Notes: generated by a model from the sequence alone, not told the origin. A stretch of 64,000 nt of DNA from Micromonospora radicis (GCF_003583405.1 NZ_QXEC01000009.1:62001-126000); one strand, 5' to 3'. Counted from the first letter of the stretch, positions 27,790 to 37,312 are shown. Numbers and translations are program-made.

Positions 27790-28884
27790 ATGCGCAAGGG
27801 CTTCCTCGCCGTCGGCACCGTGGGCCTGCTGGCCCTGGGCAGCCTGACGGCCTGTGGCGACGACTCCGGCGGCGACCAGACCGGCTCGGACAAGACCCCG
27901 AAGATCGGCGTGATCCTGCCCGACAGCAAGTCCTCGGTCCGCTGGGAGAGCGCCGACCGCAAGTTCCTCAAGGAGGCGTTCGACGCGGCCGGCGTCGAGT
28001 CGGACATCCAGAACGCGCAGGGCGACAAGAACGCCTTCCAGACCATCGCCGACCAGATGATCACCAACGGTGTCACCGTGCTGATGATCGTCAACCTGGA
28101 CTCCGGCACCGGCAAGGCCGTCCTGGACAAGGCCAAGTCGCAGGGCGTCGCCACCATCGACTACGACCGCCTCACCCTCGGCGGCTCGGCCGAGTACTAC
28201 GTCAGCTTCGACAACGTGGCGGTCGGCAAGCTCCAGGGCGAGGGCCTGGTCAAGTGCCTCACCGACGCGAACGTGCAGAAGCCGGCGATCGCGTACCTGA
28301 ACGGCTCGCCCACCGACAACAACGCGACCCTGTTCAAGGAGGGCTACGACTCGGTCCTCAAGCCGAAGTTCGACTCCGGCGAGTACACCCAGGTCGCCGA
28401 CGACTCCGTGCCGGACTGGGACAACGCCCAGGCCGCGACCATCTTCGAGCAGCAGCTCACCAAGGCCAGCGGCAAGATCGACGGGGTGCTGTCCGCCAAC
28501 GACGGCCTCGGCAACGCCGCCATCTCGGTGCTGAAGAAGAACAACCTCAACGGCAAGGTGCCGGTGACCGGGCAGGACGCCGACCCGCAGGCGTTGCAGA
28601 ACATCCTCGCCGGTGACCAGTGCATGACCGTCTACAAGGCGGTCAAGAAGGAGGCGGACGCCGCCGCCGAGCTGGCCATCGCGCTGGCCAAGGGCGAGCG
28701 CAAGGAGACCGGCCAGACGGTGAAGGACCCGGAGGGTGGCCGCGACGTGCCGGCCGTCCTGCTTACCCCGGCGGCGATCTACAAGGACAACGTCAAGGAC
28801 GTCATCGCCGACGGCTACGTGACCAAGGAGCAGATCTGCACCGGCGACTTCGCCAAGTTCTGCACCGAGGCGGGCATCAGCTGA
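27790..28884 (+). CDS. Sugar ABC transporter substrate-binding lipoprotein (CUT2, xylose-type)
   Basis: A 364-residue periplasmic-binding-like protein anchored by a lipid. The signal peptide ends LGSLTAC, so Cys21 or close to it is the lipidated residue. The mature part is a type I sugar-binding fold: KIGVILPDSKSSVRWESADR at the start, DQMITNGVTVLMIVNLDSGT, then IDGVLSANDGLGNAA and VPVTGQDADPQALQNILAG. These features are typical of the XylF/ribose-binding (CUT2) class. First gene of a four-gene cluster with ATPase, permease and ROK regulator. Substrate is probably a pentose or hexose; xylose is a guess from the similarity to XylF. Confidence 0.9.
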   Translation: MRKGFLAVGTVGLLALGSLTACGDDSGGDQTGSDKTPKIGVILPDSKSSVRWESADRKFLKEAFDAAGVESDIQNAQGDKNAFQTIADQMITNGVTVLMIVNLDSGTGKAVLDKAKSQGVATIDYDRLTLGGSAEYYVSFDNVAVGKLQGEGLVKCLTDANVQKPAIAYLNGSPTDNNATLFKEGYDSVLKPKFDSGEYTQVADDSVPDWDNAQAATIFEQQLTKASGKIDGVLSANDGLGNAAISVLKKNNLNGKVPVTGQDADPQALQNILAGDQCMTVYKAVKKEADAAAELAIALAKGERKETGQTVKDPEGGRDVPAVLLTPAAIYKDNVKDVIADGYVTKEQICTGDFAKFCTEAGIS

Positions 28885-28897
28885 CCCGACCCGCCAG

Positions 28898-28944
28898 CGG
28901 CGGCGCCGCCCGGCACGGCAACTCCGTGCCGGGCGGCGCCGCCG
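28898..28944 (+). terminator. Perfect hairpin between binding-protein and ATPase genes
   Basis: Perfect 21-bp GC-rich arms with a 5-base loop (CAACT), 13 bases after the stop codon. In transporter operons such structures allow partial read-through and protect the upstream mRNA, giving an excess of binding protein. Confidence 0.82.
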
Positions 28945-28987
28945 CCGGACGGGCCCCGATCTCCCCTCCGCGCATAAGGAGAACCCC

Positions 28988-29806
28988 GTGTCCGCGACCC
29001 CACTGCTGGAGCTACGCGGGATCGACAAGAGCTTCGGTCCCGTCCAGGTGCTGCGCAACGTCGCCCTGTCCGCCTACCCCGGCGAGGTGACCGCGCTCGT
29101 CGGCGACAACGGCGCCGGCAAGTCGACCCTGGTCAAGTGCATCAGCGGCATCCACCCCACCGACGCCGGTGAGTTCGTCTTCGACGGCCAGCCGGTGACC
29201 ATCAACAGCCCCCGGGACGCCGCCGCGCTCGGCATCGAGGTCGTGTACCAGGATCTCGCGCTCTGCGACAACCTCGACATCGTGCAGAACATGTTCCTCG
29301 GTCGGGAGAAGCGCAACGGCATCGTCCTCGACGAGCCGACGATGGAACAGATGGCCGCGGAGACCCTGGCCGGGCTCTCCGTACGCACCGTCAAGTCACT
29401 GCGCCAGCACGTCTCCAGCCTCTCCGGCGGCCAGCGGCAGACCGTGGCGATCGCCAAGGCGGTGCTCTGGAACAGCAAGCTGGTGATCCTGGACGAGCCG
29501 ACCGCGGCGCTCGGCGTCGCGCAGACCGCCCAGGTGCTCGAACTGGTCCGCCGGCTGGCCGACAACGGCCTGGCCGTCGTACTCATCTCGCACAACATGA
29601 ACGACGTCTTCGCCGTCTCCGACCGGATCGCCGCGCTCTACCTCGGCCAGATGGTCGCCCAGGTGAGGACCACCGACATCACCCACGCCCAGGTGGTCGA
29701 GCTGATCACCGCCGGTCGTTCCGGCGGGCTCGGACTGGCCGCCGACACGGGCGCCAACGGCAACGGCGCGGCGCCGTCCGACAGCACCACGGGAGGCGTC
29801 TCATGA
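28988..29806 (+). CDS. Sugar ABC transporter ATP-binding protein (single domain)
   Basis: A 272-residue ATPase that energises sugar uptake. Walker A is GDNGAGKST (39-47), the signature is SSLSGGQRQ, Walker B is KLVILDEPTAALG, and the H-loop is VVLISHNMNDV. It has one nucleotide-binding domain, unlike XylG/RbsA of E. coli (about 500 residues with two); it resembles the single-domain FrcA type, so it should work as a homodimer. The tail after residue 245 is low-complexity. The GTG start has AAGGAGA well spaced. Overlaps the permease gene by four bases (ATGA). Confidence 0.93.
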   Translation: MSATPLLELRGIDKSFGPVQVLRNVALSAYPGEVTALVGDNGAGKSTLVKCISGIHPTDAGEFVFDGQPVTINSPRDAAALGIEVVYQDLALCDNLDIVQNMFLGREKRNGIVLDEPTMEQMAAETLAGLSVRTVKSLRQHVSSLSGGQRQTVAIAKAVLWNSKLVILDEPTAALGVAQTAQVLELVRRLADNGLAVVLISHNMNDVFAVSDRIAALYLGQMVAQVRTTDITHAQVVELITAGRSGGLGLAADTGANGNGAAPSDSTTGGVS

Positions 29807-31062
29807 GCACCACCGCCGTCACGCAGGAGGGGCCGGCCGCCGTCGCACCGGCACCCACCGTCGGCACCCACGTCCGCGACTACTGGCGACGGGTACGCGG
29901 CGGCGACATCGGCGCCCTGCCCGCCGTCGCCGGGTTGCTCGTCCTCTGCACGATCTTCTCGATCATGCGGCCGTCGTTCCTCACCGCCGGCAACTTCGCC
30001 AACCTGTTCACCCAGGGCGCGGCGGTCACCCTGATCGCGATGGGGCTGGTCTTCGTCCTGCTGCTCGGCGAGATCGACCTGTCGGCCGGCTTCGCCAGCG
30101 GCGTCTGCGCCGCGGTGCTGGCCAACGTGGTCACCGTGCTGGGCTACCCGTGGTACGTCGCGGTGCTCGCCGCGGTGTTCACCGGCCTGGTGATCGGTAC
30201 CGCGCTCGGCTTCCTGGTCGCCAAGGTCGGCATCCCGTCGTTCGTGGTCACCCTCGCCGGCTTCCTCGCCTTCCAGGGCGTGGTGCTGCTGCTGATGGAG
30301 GAGGGCCGCAACATCTCGGTCCGCGACCCGGTGCTGGTCGCGATCGCCAACCGCAACCTGCCGACGGCGCTCGGCTGGGCGCTGGCCGGGTTCGCCGTCG
30401 CCGGGTTCGCCGCGGTGCAGCTGCTGCGCTACCGCAAGCGCGCGGCGCGCGGCCTGATCAACGACCCGCTGGCCGTGGTGCTGGGCCGCATCGGCGTACT
30501 GGCGCTCGTCCTCGGCCTCGCCGTCTACGTGCTCAACCTCGAACGCAGCCGCAACGTGCTGATCACCTCGCTCAAGGGCGTGCCGATCGTGGTGCCGATC
30601 ATCGCCGTACTCCTGGTGGTCTGGACCTTCGTGCTCAAGCGCACCAGCTACGGCCGGCACATCTACGCGGTCGGCGGCAACAAGGAGGCCGCCCGGCGGG
30701 CCGGCATCAACGTGGACCGGATCCGGATCTCGGTCTTCGTGATCTGCTCCACCATGGCCGCCATCGGCGGTATCGTCGCCGCCAGCCGGGCCAACTCCGT
30801 CGACCCGAACACCGGCGGCAGCAACGTGCTGCTCTACGCCGTCGGTGCCGCGGTGATCGGTGGCACCAGCCTCTTCGGCGGCAAGGGCCGGGTACTTGAC
30901 GCGGTACTCGGCGGCGCCGTGGTGGCGGTGATCGACAATGGCATGGGCCTGATGGGCTACAGCTCTGGCGTCAAGTACGTGGTCACCGGTGTGGTGCTGC
31001 TGCTCGCGGCCAGCGTCGACGCGCTGTCCCGACGACGAGCCTCCGCCACCGGCAACCGTTGA
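29803..31062 (+). CDS. Sugar ABC transporter permease (CUT2, XylH/FrcC-like)
   Basis: A 419-residue membrane protein with about ten hydrophobic segments after a 40-residue cytoplasmic start. CUT2 hallmarks: LLGEIDLSAGFASGVCAAVL, VAKVGIPSFVVTLAGFLAFQ, and the late loop KRTSYGRHIYAVGGNKEAAR with RRAGINVDRIR, which contacts the ATPase. GGTSLFGGKGRVLDAVLGG is the conserved C-terminal motif. It forms the channel for the neighbouring binding protein and ATPase. Confidence 0.94.
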   Translation: MSTTAVTQEGPAAVAPAPTVGTHVRDYWRRVRGGDIGALPAVAGLLVLCTIFSIMRPSFLTAGNFANLFTQGAAVTLIAMGLVFVLLLGEIDLSAGFASGVCAAVLANVVTVLGYPWYVAVLAAVFTGLVIGTALGFLVAKVGIPSFVVTLAGFLAFQGVVLLLMEEGRNISVRDPVLVAIANRNLPTALGWALAGFAVAGFAAVQLLRYRKRAARGLINDPLAVVLGRIGVLALVLGLAVYVLNLERSRNVLITSLKGVPIVVPIIAVLLVVWTFVLKRTSYGRHIYAVGGNKEAARRAGINVDRIRISVFVICSTMAAIGGIVAASRANSVDPNTGGSNVLLYAVGAAVIGGTSLFGGKGRVLDAVLGGAVVAVIDNGMGLMGYSSGVKYVVTGVVLLLAASVDALSRRRASATGNR

Positions 31063-31093
31063 CACCCGCACCACCGAAAGTAGTAACGCCCTG

Positions 31094-32275
31094 ATGCGCG
31101 TAGGACCCAGCCAGGACGAGATTCGCCGGCAGAATCTCGGCGCACTGCTGCGCTACGTGCATGTGCACGGCGCGACCACCCGTGCCGAGCTGACCAACGC
31201 GCTGGGGCTGAACCGGAGCACCATCGGCGCGCTCACCGCCGACCTCGCCGCGGCCGGCCTGGTGACTGAGGGGGCGCCGAGGGAAACCGGTCGGGCCGGA
31301 CGACCGTCACTGGTCGTCCGGCCCGAGTCGGATCGGATCTTCGCGTACGCGTACAGCATCGAGGTGGACCGGCTGCGGGCCGCCCGGGTCGGTCTCGGCG
31401 GTGCCGTGCTCGACCGCCGGGAACAGGACCGGCCACGCGGGCTCACCGCCGCCGAGGCCGCGCCGCTGCTGGCCGGGGCGGTCAAGCAGATGCGGCAGTC
31501 GCTGCCGAAGGACGCCGTCTGCGTCGGAGCCGGGGTCGCGGTCTGCGGCATGGTCCGCCGCGACGACGGCCTGGTCCGACTCGGCCCGACGACCGGCTGG
31601 GTGGACGAACCGCTCGGCACCGCGCTCGGTGCCGAACTCGACGTCGACGTGCCGGTCAGCGTGGGCAACGTCGCCGACGTGGCGGCCTTCGCCGAACACG
31701 CCCGGGGCGCCGCCGCCGGCTGCGACAACGTCATCTACCTCTACGGCGACGTGGGCGTGGGCGCCGGCATCATCGCCGGTGGCCGGCGGCTGACCGGGCA
31801 CGGCGGCTACAGCGGCGAGGTCGGACACATGGTGGTGGTCCGCGACGGGGTGCGCTGCGAGTGTGGCAACCGGGGCTGCTGGGAGACCGAGATCGGCGAA
31901 CACGCGCTGCTCCGCGCCGCCGGACGCTCCGACGCTCGCGGCCGGGAAGCGATGCTGGCGGTCTTCGACGCCGCCGACCGCGGCGACGCCCAGGCCCAGA
32001 CGGCGGTACGGCAGGCCGGTGACTGGCTCGGCTTCGGCGTGGCCAACCTGGTCAACATCTTCAACCCGGAGATGGTCATCTTCGGGGGCACCATGCGCGA
32101 CCTGTACCTGGCCGCCGCCGCGCAGGTCCGCAGCCGGCTCAACTCCAACGGGCTGCCCGCCTGCCTGGAGCACGTACGCCTGCGCACGCCGAAGCTCGGG
32201 ACGGACGCCCCGCTGATCGGCGCCGCGGAACTGGCCTTCGACCGGCTGCTCGCCGACCCCCTGGACGTCACCTGA
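31094..32275 (+). CDS. ROK-family transcriptional regulator
   Basis: A 393-residue XylR/NagC-type repressor. A winged helix-turn-helix lies at about residues 10-65 (DEIRRQNLGALLRYVHVHGA, then LGLNRSTIGALTADL). The ROK domain follows, with the zinc-binding CECGNRGCWE and the sugar-site region GEVGHM. It follows the sugar permease after 31 bases and probably senses the transported sugar and represses the operon; candidate operators are at 27654 and 27702. The ATG chosen starts MRVGPSQDEI; ribosome-binding signal is weak (GAAAG). Confidence 0.92.
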   Translation: MRVGPSQDEIRRQNLGALLRYVHVHGATTRAELTNALGLNRSTIGALTADLAAAGLVTEGAPRETGRAGRPSLVVRPESDRIFAYAYSIEVDRLRAARVGLGGAVLDRREQDRPRGLTAAEAAPLLAGAVKQMRQSLPKDAVCVGAGVAVCGMVRRDDGLVRLGPTTGWVDEPLGTALGAELDVDVPVSVGNVADVAAFAEHARGAAAGCDNVIYLYGDVGVGAGIIAGGRRLTGHGGYSGEVGHMVVVRDGVRCECGNRGCWETEIGEHALLRAAGRSDARGREAMLAVFDAADRGDAQAQTAVRQAGDWLGFGVANLVNIFNPEMVIFGGTMRDLYLAAAAQVRSRLNSNGLPACLEHVRLRTPKLGTDAPLIGAAELAFDRLLADPLDVT

Positions 32276-32423
32276 CCGTCCCCACCGCACCCCCGCGAGA
32301 CGGTTTCGCGAACGATGAACTGATCGGCCCGTCCTTCCGTACCAGTGTGCGGACAGGCGGCCGACGGGGTGCGGACGCCTGCAGCTCAGATGATCGGTTC
32401 TCGTCCGAGGAGGCGCCGCAGAC

Positions 32424-33158
32424 ATGGCACCGCTGGATTCCGCTCGTCGCCGGCAGGGCAACCCGTCCCGTCGTTTGGCGGTGCTGCTCACCACGATCGC
32501 CGCAGCCCTCGTCGTACTGCCCGGGGCGGCGCTGGCCGCGCCCGTCGGCCAGCAGCTCGCCGCCGCCGACCAGGCGCTGCTGGACGGCGTGCGGCTGGCC
32601 GGGCTCTGGGAGATGCCGGCCGGCCAGATGGCCGCCGAGAAGGGACAGTCCCAGGTCGTCCGGGAGGTCGGTGCGGAGATCGCCCGGCAGCACGAGGAAC
32701 TGGACCGGCTCACCGTGGAGGCCGCCAACAAGCTCGGCGCGACTATCCCCAACTCGCCGTCTGCGCAGCAGCAGGTCTGGCTGACGGAGATGAAGAACGC
32801 CACCGGCGCCCAGTTCGACCAGATCTTCGTCACCCGGCTCCGGGTCGCCCACGGCTCGATCCTCCCGGTCGTCACCGCGGTCCGGGGCAGCACCCGCAAC
32901 GATGTCATCCGCGACCTGGCCAACGCGACGAACAAGTTCGTCAGCGACCACATGCTGATGCTGGAGAGCACCGGTCTGGTGCGGTACGCCGAGCTGCCGC
33001 CCGCCGTGCTGCCCGCGCCCGGCGACGACGGCCTGATCGCCGCCGCGTCGGCCAACACCGGCCCGCAGGTGGGCATCAGCAACACCCTGATCTGGGTGAT
33101 CTTCCTCGGCGCCATCGGCACCGGCGGCTTCCTCAGCTACCGCCTGCTGCGCCGCTAG
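32424..33158 (+). CDS. DUF4142 protein, exported, membrane-tethered
   Basis: A 244-residue protein with a signal peptide (about 1-38, ending GAALAAP), a helical DUF4142 domain (ferritin-like predicted fold; QALLDGVRLAGLWEMPAGQM, then VREVGAEIARQHEELDRLTV), and a C-terminal membrane segment followed by LLRR. The ATG has GAGGAGG ten bases upstream. It is three bases ahead of the CopC/CopD gene, so the two are almost certainly co-transcribed. DUF4142 proteins have no firmly established activity. Confidence 0.88.
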   Translation: MAPLDSARRRQGNPSRRLAVLLTTIAAALVVLPGAALAAPVGQQLAAADQALLDGVRLAGLWEMPAGQMAAEKGQSQVVREVGAEIARQHEELDRLTVEAANKLGATIPNSPSAQQQVWLTEMKNATGAQFDQIFVTRLRVAHGSILPVVTAVRGSTRNDVIRDLANATNKFVSDHMLMLESTGLVRYAELPPAVLPAPGDDGLIAAASANTGPQVGISNTLIWVIFLGAIGTGGFLSYRLLRR

Positions 33159-33161
33159 CCG

Positions 33162-34811
33162 ATGCCCACCCGGACCCGGACCCGGGCCGTTGCCCTGCTC
33201 GGGCTGATCCTGGCCACCCTGTGCGCCGCCCTGGGCCCCACCAGCCCAGCGGCGGCGCACGCCGTCGTCGTCGCCACCACCCCGGCCCGTGACGAGGTGC
33301 TCGGCTACGCGCCGCGCGAGGTGCTGGTGACCTTCAGCGAGCCGATCGCCGCCGTACCCGGCCGGGTGCAGGTACTCGCCCCCGACGGCAAGCGGATCAA
33401 CACCGGTGACCCGGAGGTCCGCGACGGCACCATGCGCATCCCGCTGCGCGCCGCCGACCGCCCGCTCGGCACCTACCTGGTCAGCTACCGGGTCGTCTCG
33501 GCGGACAGCCATCCGATCTCGGGCAGCTTCACCTTCGCCGCCGGTGCACCGTCGGCGATCCCACCGTTGCCCGCCGACATGGGCACCGAGTCACCGGCCG
33601 GCACGCTGGTGCCGGTGGTGAAGTACCTCGGCTACCTGGGCCTGCTCCTGGCGGTCGGCCCGCCCCTGCTCGCAGCGACCATGTGGCCCCGGCGGCGCTC
33701 CCGGCGCGGCGCGACGATCACCGCCCTGCTCGGCCTCGGGCTGATCGCCGTCGGCACCGCGGGCACCTGGATCGGGCAGGCCGCACAGGTGGTCGGCGCC
33801 CCGGTCGGGCAACTGTCGGCGGCGGACCTGCGCGCGGTCGCGGACACCGACATCGGCGCGGTGCTGGCGGTACGCCTGGCGCTGGTCGGCCTCGCCGCAG
33901 CGCTGGTACCGGCGGTCACGGCGGGCACCGCCGGGCGCCTGCGGCTCGCCGCGTCGGCGCTGGTGGGACTGGCCGGGGCGGTCACCTGGCCACTCGCCGG
34001 GCATCCGGTCGCCGCACCCGTGCCGCCGGTGAGCATCGTGCTGACCACCGTGCACATCGTCGGCGTCGCGGTCTGGCTCGGTGGCCTGCTCACCCTCACC
34101 CTGTTCCTGCTCCGGGGCAGCCACGAGCGGCTGCTCGCCCGGATCCTGCCGGCCTGGTCGAGGTGGGCCACGCTGGCCGTGGCCTGGCTCGTCACCGCCG
34201 GGGTCGTCCAGGCCGCGATCGAACTCGGCCGACCGTCGGCCCTGCTCGGCACCACGTACGGCCGGCTGCTCTGCGCCAAGGCGGTGCTGCTGGCCGGGGT
34301 CCTGGCGGTGGCGGCCGGGCAGCGCCGGCTGATCCGCCGCCGGGCCGCCGCAGGCCAACCTCGGCGGGTGGCCCGGGCCGCCGGTGTCGAACTCGCCGTC
34401 ACCGCGGTGGTCCTGGCGCTGACCGCGGTACTCGTGCAGACCCCGCCGGGGCGCAGCGCGGGCGCGGCGGCGGCCGGGGCGGCCCGGGAGGGCGTCGCCC
34501 AGTCGGTCACCACCGACCTGTTCACGCTCCAGTTCGACATCTACCCAGCGGTCGCCGGCACCACGAACAGCCTGCACGCCTACGTCTACACGCCGCAGGC
34601 CAAGGAACTGCCGGTCGCCGAGTGGACGATCACCGCCGCGCTGCCGGAGGCCGGCATCGAACCGATCACCGTCGATGTCTTCGCGCTGGAACCACACCAC
34701 GGCAGCGCCGAGCTGCACTTCCCGGTAGCCGGCGAGTGGACGCTCCGGATCGCCGCGCGGACCAGCGAGATCGACCGGTCCACCGCCACCACCAAGGTGA
34801 CCATCCGCTGA
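33162..34811 (+). CDS. CopC/CopD copper-transport fusion protein
   Basis: A 549-residue protein. A signal peptide (about 1-33) is cleaved before the His in AAAHAVVV, which in CopC proteins is the N-terminal copper ligand; a second ligand candidate is the His in SADSHPISG. The CopC beta domain covers about 33-130. Eight membrane segments of a CopD domain follow (about 145-430), then an external C-terminal domain (about 450-549) with few recognisable features (YtkA-like is possible). Role: copper handling at the membrane. It forms an operon with the DUF4142 gene; no copper-responsive operator was recognised. Confidence 0.9.
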   Translation: MPTRTRTRAVALLGLILATLCAALGPTSPAAAHAVVVATTPARDEVLGYAPREVLVTFSEPIAAVPGRVQVLAPDGKRINTGDPEVRDGTMRIPLRAADRPLGTYLVSYRVVSADSHPISGSFTFAAGAPSAIPPLPADMGTESPAGTLVPVVKYLGYLGLLLAVGPPLLAATMWPRRRSRRGATITALLGLGLIAVGTAGTWIGQAAQVVGAPVGQLSAADLRAVADTDIGAVLAVRLALVGLAAALVPAVTAGTAGRLRLAASALVGLAGAVTWPLAGHPVAAPVPPVSIVLTTVHIVGVAVWLGGLLTLTLFLLRGSHERLLARILPAWSRWATLAVAWLVTAGVVQAAIELGRPSALLGTTYGRLLCAKAVLLAGVLAVAAGQRRLIRRRAAAGQPRRVARAAGVELAVTAVVLALTAVLVQTPPGRSAGAAAAGAAREGVAQSVTTDLFTLQFDIYPAVAGTTNSLHAYVYTPQAKELPVAEWTITAALPEAGIEPITVDVFALEPHHGSAELHFPVAGEWTLRIAARTSEIDRSTATTKVTIR

Positions 34812-34862
34812 CCGTCGCGCCGTCGACGGTCCACGGCGGACCGGATGCCCGTCGGCCCGGCT

Positions 34863-35117
34863 TCAGCGGTCGACCTGGGTGAAGTCCCAGGAGTGCGGCG
34901 GCCGGGCGAGCAGCATCACCGGTGGCTCGGGCAGCGGCCGGGGGCTGCTGCGCCACTTGGAGATCACCACCACCCGGTGGTCGGTGGAGGAGAAGACCTC
35001 ACTGGACAGATGCAGCGGATCGTGCTCGAACTCGGGCAGGGCGATGTCGCAGACCCAGGTGATCAGGTCGGCCAGCCCGTACGGCTCGGCCCGCGCCTCC
35101 CACATCCGTACGATCAC
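34863..35117 (-). CDS. Small conserved protein coupled to tsaD
   Basis: An 84-residue soluble protein beginning at a GTG (VIVRMWEARAEPYGLADLIT) with GAGGAAGGA seven bases upstream; that ribosome-binding site lies at the end of tsaD, 14 bases separating the genes. The sequence contains ISKWRSSPRPLPEPP and a Trp-rich end (HSWDFTQVD). Antibiotic-biosynthesis-monooxygenase-like or dimeric alpha-beta-barrel proteins show similar VVVISKW strands, but this is weak. Function unknown; its position suggests it is made with the t6A enzymes. Confidence 0.75.
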   Translation of the reverse strand: MIVRMWEARAEPYGLADLITWVCDIALPEFEHDPLHLSSEVFSSTDHRVVVISKWRSSPRPLPEPPVMLLARPPHSWDFTQVDR

Positions 35118-35131
35118 GTTGCCGTCCTTCC

Positions 35132-36178
35132 TCAGACGCTGACGGTGGTCAGCGGCATGGCCGAGTCGGCGGGCAGGTCGAGCCGGCTCGGTGCGACGCC
35201 GGAGGCGACGAGGTGCGAACCGAGCGCGGCCACCATCGCGCCGTTGTCGGTGCACAGTCCCGGCCGGGGCACCCGGACCCGGATGCCGTACCGGGCGGCC
35301 CGCAGCTCGGCCATCGCCCGTAGCCGCGAGTTGGCCGCCACTCCCCCACCGATCACCAGCGTCTCGACGCCGTTGCTCCGGCAGGCGTCCAGGGCCTTAC
35401 CGACCAGGACGTCGCAGACCGCCTCCTGGAACGACGCCGCCACATCGGCCACCGGTACCGCCTCACCGGCACGCTGCCGGGCCTCCACCCAGCGGGCCAC
35501 CGCCGTCTTCAGCCCGGAGAAGGAGAAGTCGTAGCGGTGGGCGGCGAGATCCTTGGCGGCGGTCAACCCACGCGGGAACGCGATCGCCGCCGGGTCACCG
35601 GCTCGGGCCTCCCGGTCGATGTACGGCCCGCCGGGGAACGGCAGACCGAGCAGTCGGGCGATCTTGTCGAACGCCTCACCGGCCGCGTCGTCGATGGTGG
35701 CGCCGAGCGGCGTGACTCCGTGCGCCAGATCGTCGACCAGCAGCAGGGACGAGTGTCCACCGGAGACCAGCAACGCGACCGCCGGCTCGGGCAGCGGGCC
35801 GTGTTCCAACGTGTCCACGGCGACGTGCGCGGCGAGATGGTTGACTCCGTAAACCGGCTTCTCGGCGGCGACCGCGTACCCCTTGGCCGCCGCCACCCCG
35901 ACCAGCAGCGCGCCGGCCAGGCCGGGGCCGGCGGTGACCGCGATCGCATCGACGTCCGCGAGGGTCACCCCCGCCTCGGTGAGCGCCCGTTGCATGGTCG
36001 GCACGATGGCCTCCAGGTGCGCCCGGCTGGCCACCTCGGGCACCACCCCGCCGAACCGCGCGTGCTGGTCCACGCTGGAGGCGAGCGCGTCGGCGAGCAG
36101 GGTGTGCCCGCGTACGATGCCCACCCCGGTCTCGTCGCACGAGGTCTCGATACCGAGGATCAGCGGTTCGTCAGCCAT
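35132..36178 (-). CDS. tsaD: tRNA threonylcarbamoyladenosine transferase TsaD
   Basis: TsaD transfers the threonylcarbamoyl group from threonylcarbamoyl-AMP to A37 of ANN-decoding tRNAs. It has 348 residues. Motifs: [14 protein letters not shown], the metal-binding HLAAH in [24 protein letters not shown], and [13 protein letters not shown] followed by [11 protein letters not shown]. It follows rimI after seven bases. Its partners TsaB (next but one) and TsaE (5 kb away) are in the same window and orientation. Confidence 0.97.
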   Translation of the reverse strand: MADEPLILGIETSCDETGVGIVRGHTLLADALASSVDQHARFGGVVPEVASRAHLEAIVPTMQRALTEAGVTLADVDAIAVTAGPGLAGALLVGVAAAKGYAVAAEKPVYGVNHLAAHVAVDTLEHGPLPEPAVALLVSGGHSSLLLVDDLAHGVTPLGATIDDAAGEAFDKIARLLGLPFPGGPYIDREARAGDPAAIAFPRGLTAAKDLAAHRYDFSFSGLKTAVARWVEARQRAGEAVPVADVAASFQEAVCDVLVGKALDACRSNGVETLVIGGGVAANSRLRAMAELRAARYGIRVRVPRPGLCTDNGAMVAALGSHLVASGVAPSRLDLPADSAMPLTTVSV

Positions 36179-36185
36179 GGCAGTC

Positions 36186-36638
36186 TCAGTCCTCGATGCG
36201 CTGCATCACCAGCGCGTCGGTGTTGCTCGGTTGGTAGTAGCCACGGCGTACGCCGATCGGCTCGAACCCGTACATCGCGTAGAGCCGCTGGGCGGGCGCG
36301 TTGTCCGCCGCCACCTCCAGCAGCACGGACCGTACGCCCAGCCGGGCGGCCTCGGCGAGCAGCGCCTCCAGCAGGAGCCGCCCGACGCCCCGGCGCTGCG
36401 CGTCCCGCCGTACCGCGATGTTCTGCACCCACGCCTCGTCGGGTGGCGCGACGGCGAGCCCGGCGTACCCGAGCAGCACACCCCGGTCGTCGGTCGCGAC
36501 CTGGTAGAAGTGCCCGTTGGCCAGCTCGTTCCAGAACATCGCGGCGGACCACTGCTCGGCACCGAAGAGATCCGCCTCGATCGGCAGCACCTCGTCGATG
36601 TGCCACCAGCGGAACCGCGTCAGCCGCACCCCGCTCAC
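36186..36638 (-). CDS. rimI: Ribosomal-protein-S18-alanine N-acetyltransferase RimI
   Basis: A 150-residue GNAT acetyltransferase. It has the acetyl-CoA loop [18 protein letters not shown], the strand WVQNIAVR before it, and the C-terminal [20 protein letters not shown] with the conserved Asn and Tyr. RimI acetylates the N-terminus of S18 in E. coli; in actinobacteria it is encoded between tsaB and tsaD and may have broader targets. The GTG start overlaps the tsaB stop codon (GTGA). Confidence 0.94.
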   Translation of the reverse strand: MSGVRLTRFRWWHIDEVLPIEADLFGAEQWSAAMFWNELANGHFYQVATDDRGVLLGYAGLAVAPPDEAWVQNIAVRRDAQRRGVGRLLLEALLAEAARLGVRSVLLEVAADNAPAQRLYAMYGFEPIGVRRGYYQPSNTDALVMQRIED

Positions 36639-37312
36639 GGCAGGACCGGTTTGCGGGCGGTCGCCGCCACCGCGTCCGGGCGGCGCAGGTAGAGCGGGGT
36701 CAGCGGGTCACCGGGCGCGCCGGCCCGGATCCGCTCGGCGGCCAGCACAGCGAGCGCGTGCGGGTCCGGGTACCGCGGCTCGGCCCGCAGCGGCAGCCCG
36801 AGCACGTCGGCGTAGCGGTGCGCGCCGTCACCGACCGCGACCGTCACCGCCAGCTCCCGGGCCCGCTCGGCGGCGACCGACGGCGCGCCGACCTCCGGCC
36901 CGACCAGCCGCTGCCCCGCACCGTCGTAGACCGCCCAGTAGACCTCCCGGCGCCGCGCGTCGCTCGCCGCCAGCACCGGCTCGCCGGCCGCCGCCGGATG
37001 GCCGATGCCGTCGAGCGAGCAGACACCGTACGCCGGGATGTCGAGCACCTGGCTCATGGTGGCGGCGGTGACCAGTCCCACCCGAAGCCCGGTGAACGGG
37101 CCGGGACCGAGCCCGGCGACGATCGCACCCAGCTCGGCCGGGCGGGCGCCGACCTCGGCGAGCACCCCGTCCACCTGCGGCGCGAGCAGTTCACCGTGGG
37201 CCCGCGCGTCGACCGTGCTCCGCTGCGCGCGGGAGGTGACACCGTCGGCGGTGACCTCGACGAGCGCCGCCGTCACCGCCGGGGTCGAGCTGTCCACCAC
37301 CAGTACGAGCAC
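36635..37312 (-). CDS. tsaB: tRNA threonylcarbamoyladenosine biosynthesis protein TsaB
   Basis: TsaB is the non-catalytic partner of TsaD in the t6A complex. It has 225 residues from the GTG that gives the family start VLVLVVDSSTPAVTAAL; a TTG three codons earlier is an alternative. The ASKHA-fold features are present: the GPGPFTGLRVGLVTA segment and DARRREVYWAVYD. The C-terminal part is variable. First gene of the tsaB-rimI-tsaD run. TsaE, usually next to it, has been displaced to 41 kb. Confidence 0.93.
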   Translation of the reverse strand: MLVLVVDSSTPAVTAALVEVTADGVTSRAQRSTVDARAHGELLAPQVDGVLAEVGARPAELGAIVAGLGPGPFTGLRVGLVTAATMSQVLDIPAYGVCSLDGIGHPAAAGEPVLAASDARRREVYWAVYDGAGQRLVGPEVGAPSVAAERARELAVTVAVGDGAHRYADVLGLPLRAEPRYPDPHALAVLAAERIRAGAPGDPLTPLYLRRPDAVAATARKPVLP

